DNA of 44,661 nt, taken from the NCBI GenBank assembly GCA_050737995.1, contig JBOHYR010000064.1, forward strand, positions 1 to 44,661, given 5' to 3'. This DNA is from 66-474 sp050737995. Its GTDB lineage: Bacteria; Pseudomonadota; Gammaproteobacteria; Xanthomonadales; Rhodanobacteraceae. Each line of letters begins with the position of its first letter. Position 1 is the stretch's first letter. The translations under genes and the position numbers were made by a program. Below the pieces are notes generated by a model, which was not told where the DNA came from, did no database searches, and worked only from the letters and a program-made list of their open reading frames with translations. Below are positions 1-8,612 of the stretch, in pieces.

Positions 1-2
1 CA

Positions 3-59
3 CTAGGCTACGAAACCCCCGCCGAGCGTTATCGGCAATGTGTTGCGTCGATCAGTTGA
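3..59 (+). CDS. C-terminal tail of a probable IS transposase (cut by window edge)
   Basis: An open frame enters from the left edge and stops at TGA 57-59. Its last 18 residues read LGYETPAERYRQCVASIS. The LGYETPAER wording is typical of the C-terminal end of integrase-core (DDE) transposases such as IS30- or IS3-type, where it follows an RPRKT-like segment that would lie outside the window. The call is family knowledge applied to a very short peptide. If correct, an insertion sequence ends within the next few tens of bases. Confidence 0.45.
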   Translation, partial: LGYETPAERYRQCVASIS

Positions 60-367
60 ATCCGCCGTCGCACAGCGACCATTGACGAAATTCTTCCAAG
101 CGATCGGACAGTAATCGGGCCATCAAGGAGCGACGATGGCTGACGTTTGCACCGGCTCGGCGCATCGAACGCCTGCGCAACCCGGAGCCGGCGCTACTCG
201 ATCAACTGGGTATCCCAGCATGAAAACGTGGGGAAACCTCAGGACCGACCCCCTTTTCGAATCAAGAACGCCCCGGTACGGCCTGCACGATCGCCGTCGA
301 GCCTGTAGTGGTGTGGCCTGCGAGAGCGATCTGGCCACCAGAGCAGGACGATCGGAGCATCCCCAAC
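60..367. other. Intergenic stretch after the transposase tail
   Basis: No gene is firmly supported. Bases 67-86 may belong to an IS end, because a 20-base segment with 18 identities recurs at 9117-9136. An ATG at 136 is preceded by AAGGAG with good spacing and opens a 92-codon frame. That frame runs into the antisense of the AsmA gene and has low-complexity, unrecognisable content, so it is probably not a gene. Confidence 0.4.
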
Positions 368-2419
368 TCATTTTCCCGGCGCCGGCGCTTTCGCTTGCTG
401 CCGCATCTGCGTGACCAGCGCGCTGCACTGATATTCGTTGTGGTGGCTGGGGGCGACCAGTGCGGCCAGCGCGGCCAGCGGCGCGGCGACGGTCCCCAGT
501 ACGACCGCTCCGGCACCACGGGCGAGCAGCGGGCCCTTCTCGACGCCGACATCCGGATGCTTGAGCGTGCCGCGCACGTACAGTGGCGAGCGCAGCGACA
601 GGATGCGGATGCCCTTGCTGTGCGGATGCAGGGTCATGTCGAGTTTTTCGCTGGAGAGATCCACCGTGCCGTCGATGTTGATCGTGGCATTCTCGGCGTC
701 GAACACGAACAGCCGCGAATCGAGCGTGCCGTTGCGCGCGACAAAATCCGCGGCGACGCAATTGATCTTGACGGTGTGGTCGCCGAACAGTTTGTCGATA
801 ACGATGTTGGCGACATTGAGTCCTGCTTCCTCCATCAGCATGTCGCTGATCACGCCGCCGTTCACCAGCAACTTGACTTCGCCGTTGGAGGAACCAAGTA
901 ACGCCGCGACCGAATTGCCGGTCGCGGACAGTGCGAGGTCGCCATTGATGCTGCCGGCGCTGTTCTTCATCAAGGCGACGGTCGGGAACAGTTTCTTCAG
1001 TTGCAGGTCGCGCACTGACAGCCTGAGCCTGCCCTGCGTCGGATCGGTGCGGCCGTCGAGGTGGATGTCCGCATCGATATCGCCGTTGGCGACGCCGAAG
1101 CGCAATGGGTCGAGTGTGAGCACGGCGTCCTGCATGCGCAAATGCGTGGACAGGTCATGGATCGACAGTGCTGCCTTGTTGACGATGCGCTTGCCGGTGA
1201 ACTTCACGTCGGCATCCATCGCGCGCCAGCGATCGGTATTGAACGGCTCGACCGGCAGTAGTTTGCCGGGCGGCTGCATTACGGCCTCGCCGCGTCGCGC
1301 CTTCTCCGCATTGCTATCCGCGCCGATCAGTGCCGCCAGATCGGTAAGCTTCAGCTGGTTCGAGGTCACTGCGCCGCTGAGCTTCGGTCTCGGCGACGTG
1401 GTGGTGTAAGTCACCGACCCGTGCAGGTCGCTATCCCCGACCCTGCCGTTGAAATGTTCGTAATGGAACACACTTGCGTTCCGGTGCAGTTGCCCGACGA
1501 GATGGCCGTCGGTTGAAAACGGCGGCGTGGCGGGCAGCGTGATCCCGGTCAGCGCATACAGATGCGACATGCTCTCGCCAGACATCCGCAGGCGCAGGTT
1601 CAATGCCGCCAGATGCGCGGGGTCGGCCAACGTACCGGCCAGCGCGATGCGCAAGTCGCGCAGACGCAGCTTCGCCTGCAACGGGAACGGCATCGACGCA
1701 TTCTGCAGCACGAGCACGCTGCCGATCTTGCCGCTGCCGCGCGCCAGCGCACCGCGATACGTGCCGTGCGCGGTCCAGCCAAAATAATAAGCCTGGCTGG
1801 TTTGCGGCGCCGACGCGCTTCCTGCCGGCACGACTTGCGTGACGACCTGATTGTACGGAATGGGCTTGTCGAGCGGTTCGACGGCGATGTCGAGATGCAG
1901 ATCGAGTTTACGATCGTCCAGCATGATCTTGCCGCGGTCGAAAATGATGTCGCCCAGATCCAGCCTCCATGCACTGGGCGTCCGGTTGAATTGGAAGGTC
2001 CAGTTGTCGCGGCCCTTGGCGTCGCGCTCGATGTCGACACCGGGGCCGGTGAGCTTCAGCGTCGGAATTCTTATGTCGTGACCAAGCAAGCCCAATGGCG
2101 ACAGACTGAATTGCATCTGCTGGACCGTGGCGAATTGCGATACCTTCGCCCAGTCGGGATTGGCAATTACGATGTCGCGCGCGGTGAAGCGCGGCCACGG
2201 CACCCACGCCGCCAGTCCGCCCTCGTCGGGATTGCGCGACCAGTGCACCGAGAGATCGCCGCGGATGGCGACCGGGCGACCGATCGCCGTGCTCACGGTC
2301 CTGTCGAACCACGGCTTGGCGCGGTTCCAGTCGAACATCGCGATGAAGAGGATGGCGATCGCGATCACTGCAATCAGTACGCCGATGATCCAGACCAGAA
2401 TGCGCCTGGCGCCCTTCAT
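368..2419 (-). CDS. AsmA family protein
   Basis: 683-residue AsmA-like envelope protein. Known AsmA relatives are anchored in the inner membrane by one N-terminal helix, project a long beta-rich region into the periplasm and influence outer-membrane lipid transport and biogenesis. Here residues about 8-28 form the single hydrophobic anchor, followed by an AsmA-type N-terminal region (GRPVAIRGDLSVHW and an ARDIVIANPDW segment) and a C-terminal part with the LRLSVRDLQLKKLFP and GDLALSATGNSVAALLGSSNGEV wording typical of the family. The C-terminal end is Ala-rich and includes a short hydrophobic patch. GAGGTGA lies just upstream of the chosen ATG. It stands alone, divergent from the decayed genes to its right. 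The family assignment is firm; the precise substrate is unknown. Confidence 0.88.
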   Translation of the reverse strand: MKGARRILVWIIGVLIAVIAIAILFIAMFDWNRAKPWFDRTVSTAIGRPVAIRGDLSVHWSRNPDEGGLAAWVPWPRFTARDIVIANPDWAKVSQFATVQQMQFSLSPLGLLGHDIRIPTLKLTGPGVDIERDAKGRDNWTFQFNRTPSAWRLDLGDIIFDRGKIMLDDRKLDLHLDIAVEPLDKPIPYNQVVTQVVPAGSASAPQTSQAYYFGWTAHGTYRGALARGSGKIGSVLVLQNASMPFPLQAKLRLRDLRIALAGTLADPAHLAALNLRLRMSGESMSHLYALTGITLPATPPFSTDGHLVGQLHRNASVFHYEHFNGRVGDSDLHGSVTYTTTSPRPKLSGAVTSNQLKLTDLAALIGADSNAEKARRGEAVMQPPGKLLPVEPFNTDRWRAMDADVKFTGKRIVNKAALSIHDLSTHLRMQDAVLTLDPLRFGVANGDIDADIHLDGRTDPTQGRLRLSVRDLQLKKLFPTVALMKNSAGSINGDLALSATGNSVAALLGSSNGEVKLLVNGGVISDMLMEEAGLNVANIVIDKLFGDHTVKINCVAADFVARNGTLDSRLFVFDAENATINIDGTVDLSSEKLDMTLHPHSKGIRILSLRSPLYVRGTLKHPDVGVEKGPLLARGAGAVVLGTVAAPLAALAALVAPSHHNEYQCSALVTQMRQQAKAPAPGK

Positions 2420-2621
2420 GATTCACCTCTGTCGGCATCTATGCCGCGGAAAGCGACCATCCCTCGCCCCGCTTCACACCGGGCAGCGTACAGGAGATCG
2501 CACGCGGTGGTTCGCACGCGTAAGGCATTCGTTCATGATCGTGCGCTTGCAGGATGCACGCCACGCGTGCAGAGGAACGTCCGCTATTCGGATCGCGTCG
2601 TCGCCATGGGGAGAAGCGGCC

Positions 2622-2855
2622 ATGCTCTAGAACTACCTCGACACCACGCCGCTCGGCCGTCAAGAGACTTGGGAGGAATCGCCCGAGGGCTACCCTCAGA
2701 CTCCGCCGTACAAATGGTGGAACTGGCACGACAACTACGACGCTCAAACCTCTCCTGACCCGAAGTGGCTCGATATCCTATCCGACCCTCAAGAAGCTGC
2801 TCGAAAGCGCGACGCTGAGGAGAAAGGAGAATGGGATCCGCCGAATAAAGCGTAG
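2622..2855 (+). pseudogene. Small acidic Trp/Tyr-rich ORF interrupted by an amber codon at position 3
   Basis: ATG 2622 is preceded by GGGGAGA at good spacing, but its third codon is TAG (2628-2630). From 2631 the same frame stays open for 74 codons to TAG 2853-2855. It encodes a coherent, compositionally protein-like peptide that starts NYLDTTPLGRQETW, contains YKWWNWHDNYD and ends GEWDPPNKA. No other start codon lies in frame near the beginning. The simplest reading is a small gene inactivated by one substitution, for example CAG to TAG. Translation from another start, or amber readthrough, cannot be excluded. I do not recognise the family. Confidence 0.5.
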
Positions 2856-2865
2856 AACACCTGCC

Positions 2866-3040
2866 GGACTAGACCGCCTCGAACTCGGCACGATCGAAAG
2901 TTCGCCGGTCGGAGCGGGCCAAGTGCAAGTACGTCTGCACGCCAGCTCCCTCAACTATCACGACTACCTGGTTGTTACGGGCGTTCTTCCAGTGCCTGAG
3001 GGGCGCATTCCGATGGTTGACGGTGCCGGCGAAGTCGAGT
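2866..3040 (+). pseudogene. N-terminal fragment of a zinc-type alcohol dehydrogenase / quinone reductase
   Basis: The frame reads LDRLELGTIESSPVGAG, QVQVRLHASSLNYHDYLVV and GRIPMVDGAGEVE. This matches the GroES-like N-terminal domain of NAD(P)-dependent medium-chain dehydrogenases (roughly residues 10-70), including the ASLNYRD-type segment and the P-x-DGAGEV turn. No start codon precedes it in a usable place. The homology stops abruptly after GAGEVE and the frame continues directly into a different protein family (DUF4440-like). The catalytic remainder and the Rossmann domain are absent, so this is a deletion relic. Confidence 0.7.
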
Positions 3041-3339
3041 GGTTCCGCGCGCATCTTGCCGATGAATTCGTCTGCATCGAATCCGACGGCTCGGTGCACT
3101 TCAAGGATGAGTTTCTGCGTATGACGGCGTTTGGGTTCCGATCTTGCCGAGTATAGGCTGGATTATGTCGACGTGCGGTTCTACGGCGAGGTGGCGCTGG
3201 TGCGAGCCTCGGGCTCATGGAGACAAAGGGCGGTGTTGCGGGCATCAGCCGTTATCTCGATGTCTATGTACACTCACAGGGAGAAAGGAAGGTCGTTTCC
3301 GCGCAGATCACGCGCCCGCCGCAGGAGCCTCGCAGATGA
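3041..3339 (+). pseudogene. Frameshifted DUF4440 / NTF2-like protein gene
   Basis: Three pieces in changing frames line up with one SnoaL/DUF4440-type fold. The first is DEFVCIESDGSVHFKDEFL (to about 3125), the second AEYRLDYVDVRFYGEVALV (about 3143-3200), and the third ISRYLDVYVHSQGERKVV to a stop at 3337-3339. In intact relatives these segments are consecutive: D-G-x-x-x-K-x-E-x-L, then DVxxYGDxAVV, then DVYVxxxGxWxVVxxQxT. At least two frameshifts therefore separate them, and the N-terminus is fused to the dehydrogenase fragment upstream. The final TGA overlaps the ATG of the next gene (ATGA), so the ancestral pair was translationally coupled. Confidence 0.65.
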
Positions 3340-3872
3340 CCCCACTACGCATCACCCTGTTCATTGTGCTCGCTGTAACCGCCGGCATGCCCACAGCACG
3401 CGCTGCGCCGGGGGGCAACGCTTCGAAACCGACCGCGCCTTGTGCGGGGCCGAAATATCGGCAATTCGATTTTTTCGTTGGCGACTGGGATACTTACGAC
3501 GCCGACGCGCCGAGTAAGATCGTCGCACGCAACAAGGTCGATGTGATTCTGGACGGCTGCGTTGTGCACGAGGATTATCGGCAGGACGACGGTCATCACG
3601 GCGAAAGCTACAGCCTATACGACGCCGCGCATGGCGTCTGGCACCAGACATGGGTCACCAATCGCGGCGAGCTGTTGCTGCTGAACGGTGGCATGCAAGG
3701 TGATCGCATGGTCTTGACCGGGCATCAGAAAATGAAAGACGGCAAGTCTTCGTTGCTGCGCGGCGTCTGGTACCGACAGGGTCCCGACGTGCGCGAAACC
3801 GCGACCCGCTCGACCGACGGCGGCAAGACTTGGCAGCCGGTGTTCGATATCGTATTCAAGCCGCACAACTGA
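3336..3872 (+). CDS. Secreted DUF1579-like protein
   Basis: 178 residues. An N-terminal signal peptide (RITLFIVLAVTAGMPTARA, cleavage near residue 22) precedes a domain that begins with FDFFVGDWDTYDAD. This is the F-x-F-x-G-x-W hallmark of DUF1579 / THAP4-nitrobindin-like beta-barrel proteins of unknown enzymatic role. The domain continues with LDGCVVHEDY, TWVTNRGELLLLNGG and WQPVFDIVFKP. I place the start at ATG 3336 because signal-peptide coding begins there and it overlaps the stop of the DUF4440 relic by ATGA. In-frame sequence upstream of this ATG is out-of-frame relic and not protein-like. Function is unknown; periplasmic location is inferred from the signal. Confidence 0.75.
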   Translation: MTPLRITLFIVLAVTAGMPTARAAPGGNASKPTAPCAGPKYRQFDFFVGDWDTYDADAPSKIVARNKVDVILDGCVVHEDYRQDDGHHGESYSLYDAAHGVWHQTWVTNRGELLLLNGGMQGDRMVLTGHQKMKDGKSSLLRGVWYRQGPDVRETATRSTDGGKTWQPVFDIVFKPHN

Positions 3873-4183
3873 AGGCGGCAGCGGGCAGCATTGCCGTGTC
3901 CCGTCTTCACCAACATCGCAGAAGCGGACGGACACATGGCGCAGGACGTGCCGTATCATTTTTACGCTGTTAGCCATTCGGGCCAGCGATACGTCTCTGG
4001 TCCGGCTGGGCGTCGTGCAGGACAAAAGGATGCTCAAGGAGGGCTTGCCGTCACTGGCAAAACAGGTCGAGTCCTCATTGCTCGTAGCGCGTTTTTTGTA
4101 CCACGCTCCGGAACGTTGGATTCGGGATCGAACTACGGGTTTGTGCCTGCGCTGGTGGCCCATGCAAAAAAATCATCTTGACA
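3873..4183. other. Intergenic region without a supported gene
   Basis: Open frames exist on both strands but none has a ribosome-binding site plus recognisable protein wording. A short AT-rich stretch (AAAAAAATCATCTTGAC, about 4165-4181) immediately precedes the LysE-type gene and is where its promoter or leader would lie, though no convincing paired -35/-10 is visible. Confidence 0.4.
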
Positions 4184-4816
4184 ATGACACACGCCTCTCA
4201 CTTACTGCTGTTCTTCAGCGTGGTGTTCGGAGTCATCGTCCTGCCTGGTCTGGATATGGCTTTCGTGATGGGCAGTTCCCTCGCCCTCGGACGCCGACAC
4301 GGGTTGGCTGGTGTGGGCGGCATTGTAGCCGGTGGATTCTGCTTGGTTGCGCTGACGACACTCGGCATTGGCGCGTTGGTAGAAACACTCCCAAGCACTT
4401 TCAACGTGCTGCTGCTGTGCGGCGCGCTGTACTTAGCATGGATCGGAGCGTCACTACTGAAATCCGACACGGCACTCGCGGTTGCAGATGTGCGCGGCAA
4501 CGGTTCGGTGTGGCGCACGTTCCGGCGGGGCGCGCTGACATGCGTAATGAATCCGAAAGCTTACCTTTTTCTGCTGGCGGTCTTTCCACAATTTCTGCGC
4601 CCTGCTTATGGGACGATCTGGGCGCAGGCGGCCGTATTGTGGCTCATCATCGCTGTCACGCAGACAGGGGTTTATGGCGCGATTGCCTTGGCGGCGGCCC
4701 GCGCACGCAGCTCGCTACTGATATCGCCTCGTGCTGGCAGGGTCGCCTCGCGCATCGTGGGCATCGTGCTGATTGCTGTCGCCATGCTGACGGTTTGCGA
4801 GGACTGGCGACCATGA
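4184..4816 (+). CDS. LysE/RhtB family exporter
   Basis: 210 residues, the usual length of the LysE/RhtB family. These inner-membrane carriers export amino acids or derivatives such as threonine, homoserine lactone, lysine or cysteine by proton exchange. The N-terminus contains VLPGLDMAFVMGSSLALGRRHGL, the family's PGPxxxxxxxxxxxxGRxxGxxx signature, with Asp where Pro-Gly-Pro usually continues. The centre has LYLAWIGASLL and the later part has GALTCVMNPKAYLFLLAVFPQF, matching the family's N-PK-x-xLFF segment. About six hydrophobic segments are present. A TTG at 4178 in the same frame is an alternative start; neither has a clear Shine-Dalgarno sequence. The gene stands alone between non-coding stretches. 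Confidence 0.85.
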   Translation: MTHASHLLLFFSVVFGVIVLPGLDMAFVMGSSLALGRRHGLAGVGGIVAGGFCLVALTTLGIGALVETLPSTFNVLLLCGALYLAWIGASLLKSDTALAVADVRGNGSVWRTFRRGALTCVMNPKAYLFLLAVFPQFLRPAYGTIWAQAAVLWLIIAVTQTGVYGAIALAAARARSSLLISPRAGRVASRIVGIVLIAVAMLTVCEDWRP

Positions 4817-5021
4817 GCGCATCGCTTAGAGGCCGTCTAGCAACGCACTGCCTGTGGAAAACGGCTGCTTGCTGCACGCTCCGGCGGCCAGTGCCAGTTG
4901 TTTTCGGGGTGGCCTGTTCGAAGTGGCTCTCGGTGTGGTTGCGCTTTCTGGCTCCATCGGCGGATTGCTGCAAAATCTGCCTGACTGATGCTAACCGGCC
5001 GCTATGCCGATAGGAACGGAC

Positions 5022-5882
5022 ATGGATAATTCTCAAGACACCATCATGCGTCGAGTTCTACTTCGATGGAAGGGAACGCCACCGGAAGACAGGGCGATGC
5101 GCATCGCAAGCCCGGGTCATGCGTTCTTTGCGGCGACCATGCTCGTTCTCGGAATCCGCGGCCTCATCCAAGGCGATTTCACCGCGGTATGGGCACCGGT
5201 ACCCAAGGGCGTGCCCGCACGCGAGGCGTTGATATATCTGTGCGCCTTGATCTCCTTGGCATCCGGCGTTGGCCTTCTCTGGCGGCGTACAGCCGCCGTC
5301 GCCGCCCGCGTGCTGCTCGCCTATCTTTTGCTATGGATGCTGCTGATCAATGGGCGCTACATGCTCTCTGCGCCCAAGTTATTGGGTGACTGGTATCCCT
5401 TCGCTCAGACCGCCGTGATCGTGGCAGGTGCCTGGGTGCTGTATGCCTGGTTCGCGCCTGATTGGGACAAGCGTTGGCTCGGTTTCGCCACCGGCGACAA
5501 AGGTCTGCGCATCGCGAGGGCACTCTTCGGGCTGACGCTGATTTTCTTCGGCGTAAGCCATTTCGTCTATCTCAACCTGACCACGCCACTGGTGCCCGGC
5601 TGGTTGCCTGCCCATGTGTTTTGGGCATATTTCTTCGGAGGCACTTACATTGCGGCGGGCGTGGCGTTGCTCATAGGTGTCTACGCACGGCTGGCAGCGA
5701 CACTCTCGGCGTTTCAGATGGGCCTATTCACGATGGTGGTGTGGCTACCCCTCGTGGCGGAAGGCCATATCAGTGCCAACAATTGGAGTGAGTTCGTCGT
5801 CTCTTGGGCGCTAACGGCCGGCGCGTGGGTAGTGGCAGATTCCTACCGCGGCATGCCTTGGCTTGCCGCTCTCAAGCGCTAG
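5022..5882 (+). CDS. DoxX-like membrane protein
   Basis: 286 residues with about seven to eight hydrophobic segments. The second half, LRIARALFGLTLIFFGVSHFVYLN, VPGWLPAHVFWAYFFGG and YIAAGVALLIGVYARLAATL, is typical of DoxX-related membrane proteins (L-G-x-x-F-G-x-x-H-F, then a VP-x-W-P-x-x segment). The first half repeats the theme more weakly. The biochemical role is not settled in this family. I chose ATG 5022 over ATG 5004 because AGGAACGG stands just ahead of it. No operon partner is visible. Confidence 0.7.
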   Translation: MDNSQDTIMRRVLLRWKGTPPEDRAMRIASPGHAFFAATMLVLGIRGLIQGDFTAVWAPVPKGVPAREALIYLCALISLASGVGLLWRRTAAVAARVLLAYLLLWMLLINGRYMLSAPKLLGDWYPFAQTAVIVAGAWVLYAWFAPDWDKRWLGFATGDKGLRIARALFGLTLIFFGVSHFVYLNLTTPLVPGWLPAHVFWAYFFGGTYIAAGVALLIGVYARLAATLSAFQMGLFTMVVWLPLVAEGHISANNWSEFVVSWALTAGAWVVADSYRGMPWLAALKR

Positions 5883-6672
5883 TGCACGCGCTGCGGCGAA
5901 ATGGAGACGTGGCTGCATCATCCACGCGATAACCAGCGATCCTCGGCTTGTCGATTGGTGTTCGGATGCCAGAATACGTACGGATTGCGCCGTGGCCGAC
6001 GCCCGCTCGGCTTCCGCACAGCCTCGCTGAGCACTGGAAGCCCAACCCGCACAGACTCACCGCATGCCGAGCCAAAATCACCGGAGAACTCGATATGCAA
6101 CTGCTGCGAGCGCGCACCATGCTCGATGCCAACAGGCGTGACGACGCCCGCAAGTTGCTGGGGCAAATCGATGCGCATTACGGCGGTCTGGCGGCGCCAA
6201 GAAGTGTCAAGTTGATGCAGAGGATCGAAGCATATCACTGAGCCCACGCGCATCAGCGCCGAGGGATCTCTGAAACGCCCGAACGCCATGCAAAGTACGC
6301 ATTGACAACAAAGCACGTTCAAAGCCCGGTCCGGCGACAAGAGACGGTCGTGGTACGCTCCGCAACGCCGCTTATTTCAGGCGGCAAGTGCACCGCCTGG
6401 CAACCAAGTTGACACTCTCGGTGACATAGGAGGCCACGATGGATAACCAAGCATCGTCAAACACCAACGCCTCGACGATTTCCCGACCAGCCGCATACTT
6501 CGCAATCGTCGCGATTGGATAAGCTGGAGATACACATGGAAATATTTGGTTGATATCTCCCTGTTCGGGGTTACCAAATGAGTTTCAATTCACGGGTTGC
6601 GTCGCAAACGCGGATGATTTCAATCTGGAGACTATGCTTCCTTCAAATTCCCACCACGTTTGCGACACAACC
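5883..6672. other. Long stretch with no complete gene
   Basis: It holds one short open fragment (6094-6240, listed separately). A hairpin follows, with stem CAGGCGG at 6378-6384 pairing with CCGCCTG at 6393-6399 around an 8-base loop and no T-run after it. An AT-richer segment (about 6520-6660) leads into the next gene. Nothing else looks coding on either strand. Confidence 0.5.
6094..6240 (+). pseudogene. Short TPR-like C-terminal fragment
   Basis: The frame from ATG 6094 gives 48 residues with wording LLRARTMLDANRRDDARKLLGQID and LAAPRSVKLMQRIEAYH. The A-x-x-x-L ... A-R-x-L-L-x-x-I pattern resembles a tetratricopeptide-type helical hairpin such as is found at the C-terminus of larger regulators or ATPases. 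No Shine-Dalgarno sequence is present, and upstream sequence in the same frame is not convincing. It is therefore probably the remnant end of a longer gene. An unrecognised small ORF remains possible. Confidence 0.3.
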
Positions 6673-8043
6673 ATGAAGCTCCTGCGCATACTCTGTCTCG
6701 TACTGTGCCTCGCAGTTGGTTGCGTGCACACTGCCAGAGCACAAATGCCATCCGTGTGGTACGAGCAGCAACTGGAGGCGATGAACAAGTCTGATGCGAT
6801 CATGAAGCGCGCCGACGATCGCAAGGACCTGCTGGCGCAATACCAGGTGATGCGCCGGGCCTACGCCTCCGATGGCCGGCCCGCGTTCCGCGCGATCTTC
6901 GGCCAGTACCTTTCCTGGTACCAGAGCTTCATCGGCGATTACAAGGACGCCGAGCAGAGTTTTTCCATCCAGCAAAAGGCGCTGCGCGGCGACTCGCCGT
7001 CGCCGTTGACGCAACCCGGCGGGCACCCCGTGCCGGCACTCAATTACATTCCGCAACTGGCGAAAAAGTATCGCGTGGTGTTCCTCAACGAGGCCCACAA
7101 CATCGCCTTGACACGCACCCTGACCGTACGCCTGCTGAAACCGCTGCGCGAGGAAGGCTTCAACGTCTTTGCGGTGGAAACGCTGTACCACTCGGATATC
7201 GCCGCATTGAACAAACGCGGTTATCCGACCGCCGCCAGCGGCTTCTACACACGCGAACCGATCTACGCGGAAATGGTGCGGACCGCGTTAAAGCTGGGCT
7301 ACAAGGTCGTCGCCTACGAAGCCGATGCCGAGCACACGGGCAACGCGCGTGAGGCACAGCAGGCGGAAAACCTGTGGAAGATCCTGAAGGACGATCCGAA
7401 CGCCCGACTGGTGGTCAACGCCGGATATGCGCACATCCAGAAAATCGGCAAGTTTCTCGGCGCGCAATCGATGGCCGAGCACTTCATCAGTGACAGCGGC
7501 ATCAACCCGCTCTCCGTGGAACAGACGGTTCTGATCCCGCACCAGGATCCGGCAATGAACTATCCGGACTACGGCGCGATCATCGGCACGCTGCACCCGA
7601 AGCAACCGATCGTGTTCGTCGACAAGGACGGCAAACCGTGGTCGTTGCGGCCCGGCTACGATGTCAGCGTGATCTTTCCCGAAGAGCACTTCCAACTGGG
7701 CCGTCCAACCTGGCTGGGTCTGTGGGGCGCACGCATCCCGGTGACGGTCAGCGGCGAGGTTTGCGAGCATCACTACCCTTGCATGATCGCTGCGCGCTAC
7801 GCGGACGAGGGTGACGACGCGATTCCCGCCGATCGCATGGTGCTGGATCCCGTGCCTTTGATGACTGTCGACAACATCAAGGTCACCACGAGTGGCAGCT
7901 ACAGCACGCCGGCCGAACAGTTGTACCTGCGCCCCGATCAACGTTACCGATTGACGATCAGCGACGAGAGCGGGCACCGGATCAGCAGTAGCATCATCAC
8001 CGTCAAGTCCACCGCCGACCCCCGCTTCAACGTCCAACGGTGA
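6673..8043 (+). CDS. Secreted ChaN/Tiki-superfamily-like protein
   Basis: 456 residues. A signal peptide (KLLRILCLVLCLAVGC, then AxA-type cleavage at ARA-Q near residue 24) precedes a helical region rich in charged residues. A domain then carries YRVVFLNEAHNIALTRT, NVFAVETLY and VVNAGYAHIQKIG. These correspond to the xGExH, E-x-x and GxxH elements of the haem-binding-uptake/Tiki (ChaN, TraB, EreA-like) fold, with Asn in place of the usual first Gly. A C-terminal beta-rich region of about 120 residues follows. An in-frame ATG at 6634 (after GGAG) is an alternative start, but the signal peptide fits 6673 better. Enzymatic role unknown; periplasmic location inferred. Confidence 0.65.
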   Translation: MKLLRILCLVLCLAVGCVHTARAQMPSVWYEQQLEAMNKSDAIMKRADDRKDLLAQYQVMRRAYASDGRPAFRAIFGQYLSWYQSFIGDYKDAEQSFSIQQKALRGDSPSPLTQPGGHPVPALNYIPQLAKKYRVVFLNEAHNIALTRTLTVRLLKPLREEGFNVFAVETLYHSDIAALNKRGYPTAASGFYTREPIYAEMVRTALKLGYKVVAYEADAEHTGNAREAQQAENLWKILKDDPNARLVVNAGYAHIQKIGKFLGAQSMAEHFISDSGINPLSVEQTVLIPHQDPAMNYPDYGAIIGTLHPKQPIVFVDKDGKPWSLRPGYDVSVIFPEEHFQLGRPTWLGLWGARIPVTVSGEVCEHHYPCMIAARYADEGDDAIPADRMVLDPVPLMTVDNIKVTTSGSYSTPAEQLYLRPDQRYRLTISDESGHRISSSIITVKSTADPRFNVQR

Positions 8044-8110
8044 TTGGAAAGAATCGTACTGTGACTCCTTCAGGTTTCGACCACCTTTACGAACCAATTG
8101 AGGGCAGTCA

Positions 8111-8612
8111 ATGAATACGCCAACGATTTCGCTCGATCGAAACTCCGGCGTGCCATCACGTGCACTGCGCGCCACTCTTGCGGGGGGATTGCTCGCCGGT
8201 ACCCTCGACATCGGCGCGGCGGCACTGATCAACATGCTCGATCCGCGCATCATCCTGCGTTTCATCGCCGGGGGGGCTCTTTGGAAAGGCCGCATTGCAC
8301 GGCGGCTTGCCAGTCTTGGTGCTTGGCCTGTTCCTGCAGTGGGGAATGTCGCTGCTGATCGCGACAGTGTTCGTGCTCGCCGCGCTACGGATGTGCTGGC
8401 TCATTGCGCGACCGATCGCCGCGGGCCTCGCTTACGGTGTGCTCGTGTTCGTGATGATGAACTACGTCGTGATGCCGCTGTCCGCGTGGGGACACGTCAA
8501 TCACTTCACCCCCGTGAAGTTCGTGGAGAATCTCGCGGCAATGCTGCTATTCGGCCTGATCGTGGCGATCATGACACGCCAGAGCCTGGGTTCGTGGAGG
8601 AGGAGAACATGA
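8111..8612 (+). pseudogene. Four-helix membrane protein gene with a +1 frameshift
   Basis: From ATG 8111 the frame encodes ATLAGGLLAGTLDIGAAALI and ILRFIAGGAL, then becomes nonsense. In the +1 frame from about 8283 the expected continuation appears: GKAALHGGLPVLVLGLFLQW, TVFVLAALRMCWL, YGVLVFVMMNYVVMPLSAW and VENLAAMLLFGLIVAIM. Removing one T of the TTT at 8280-8282 restores one membrane protein of about 166 residues with the G-x-L-G-K-A-A-x-x-G-G junction common in this family. Its stop overlaps the next ATG (ATGA at 8609-8612), so the downstream frame is the native one. Function unknown; either a real mutation or a sequencing error. Confidence 0.6.

Noticed and set aside
6378..6399. Hairpin taken as an intrinsic terminator
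   Set aside because: Seven-base stem with an 8-base loop and no T-run, and no intact gene ends just upstream.
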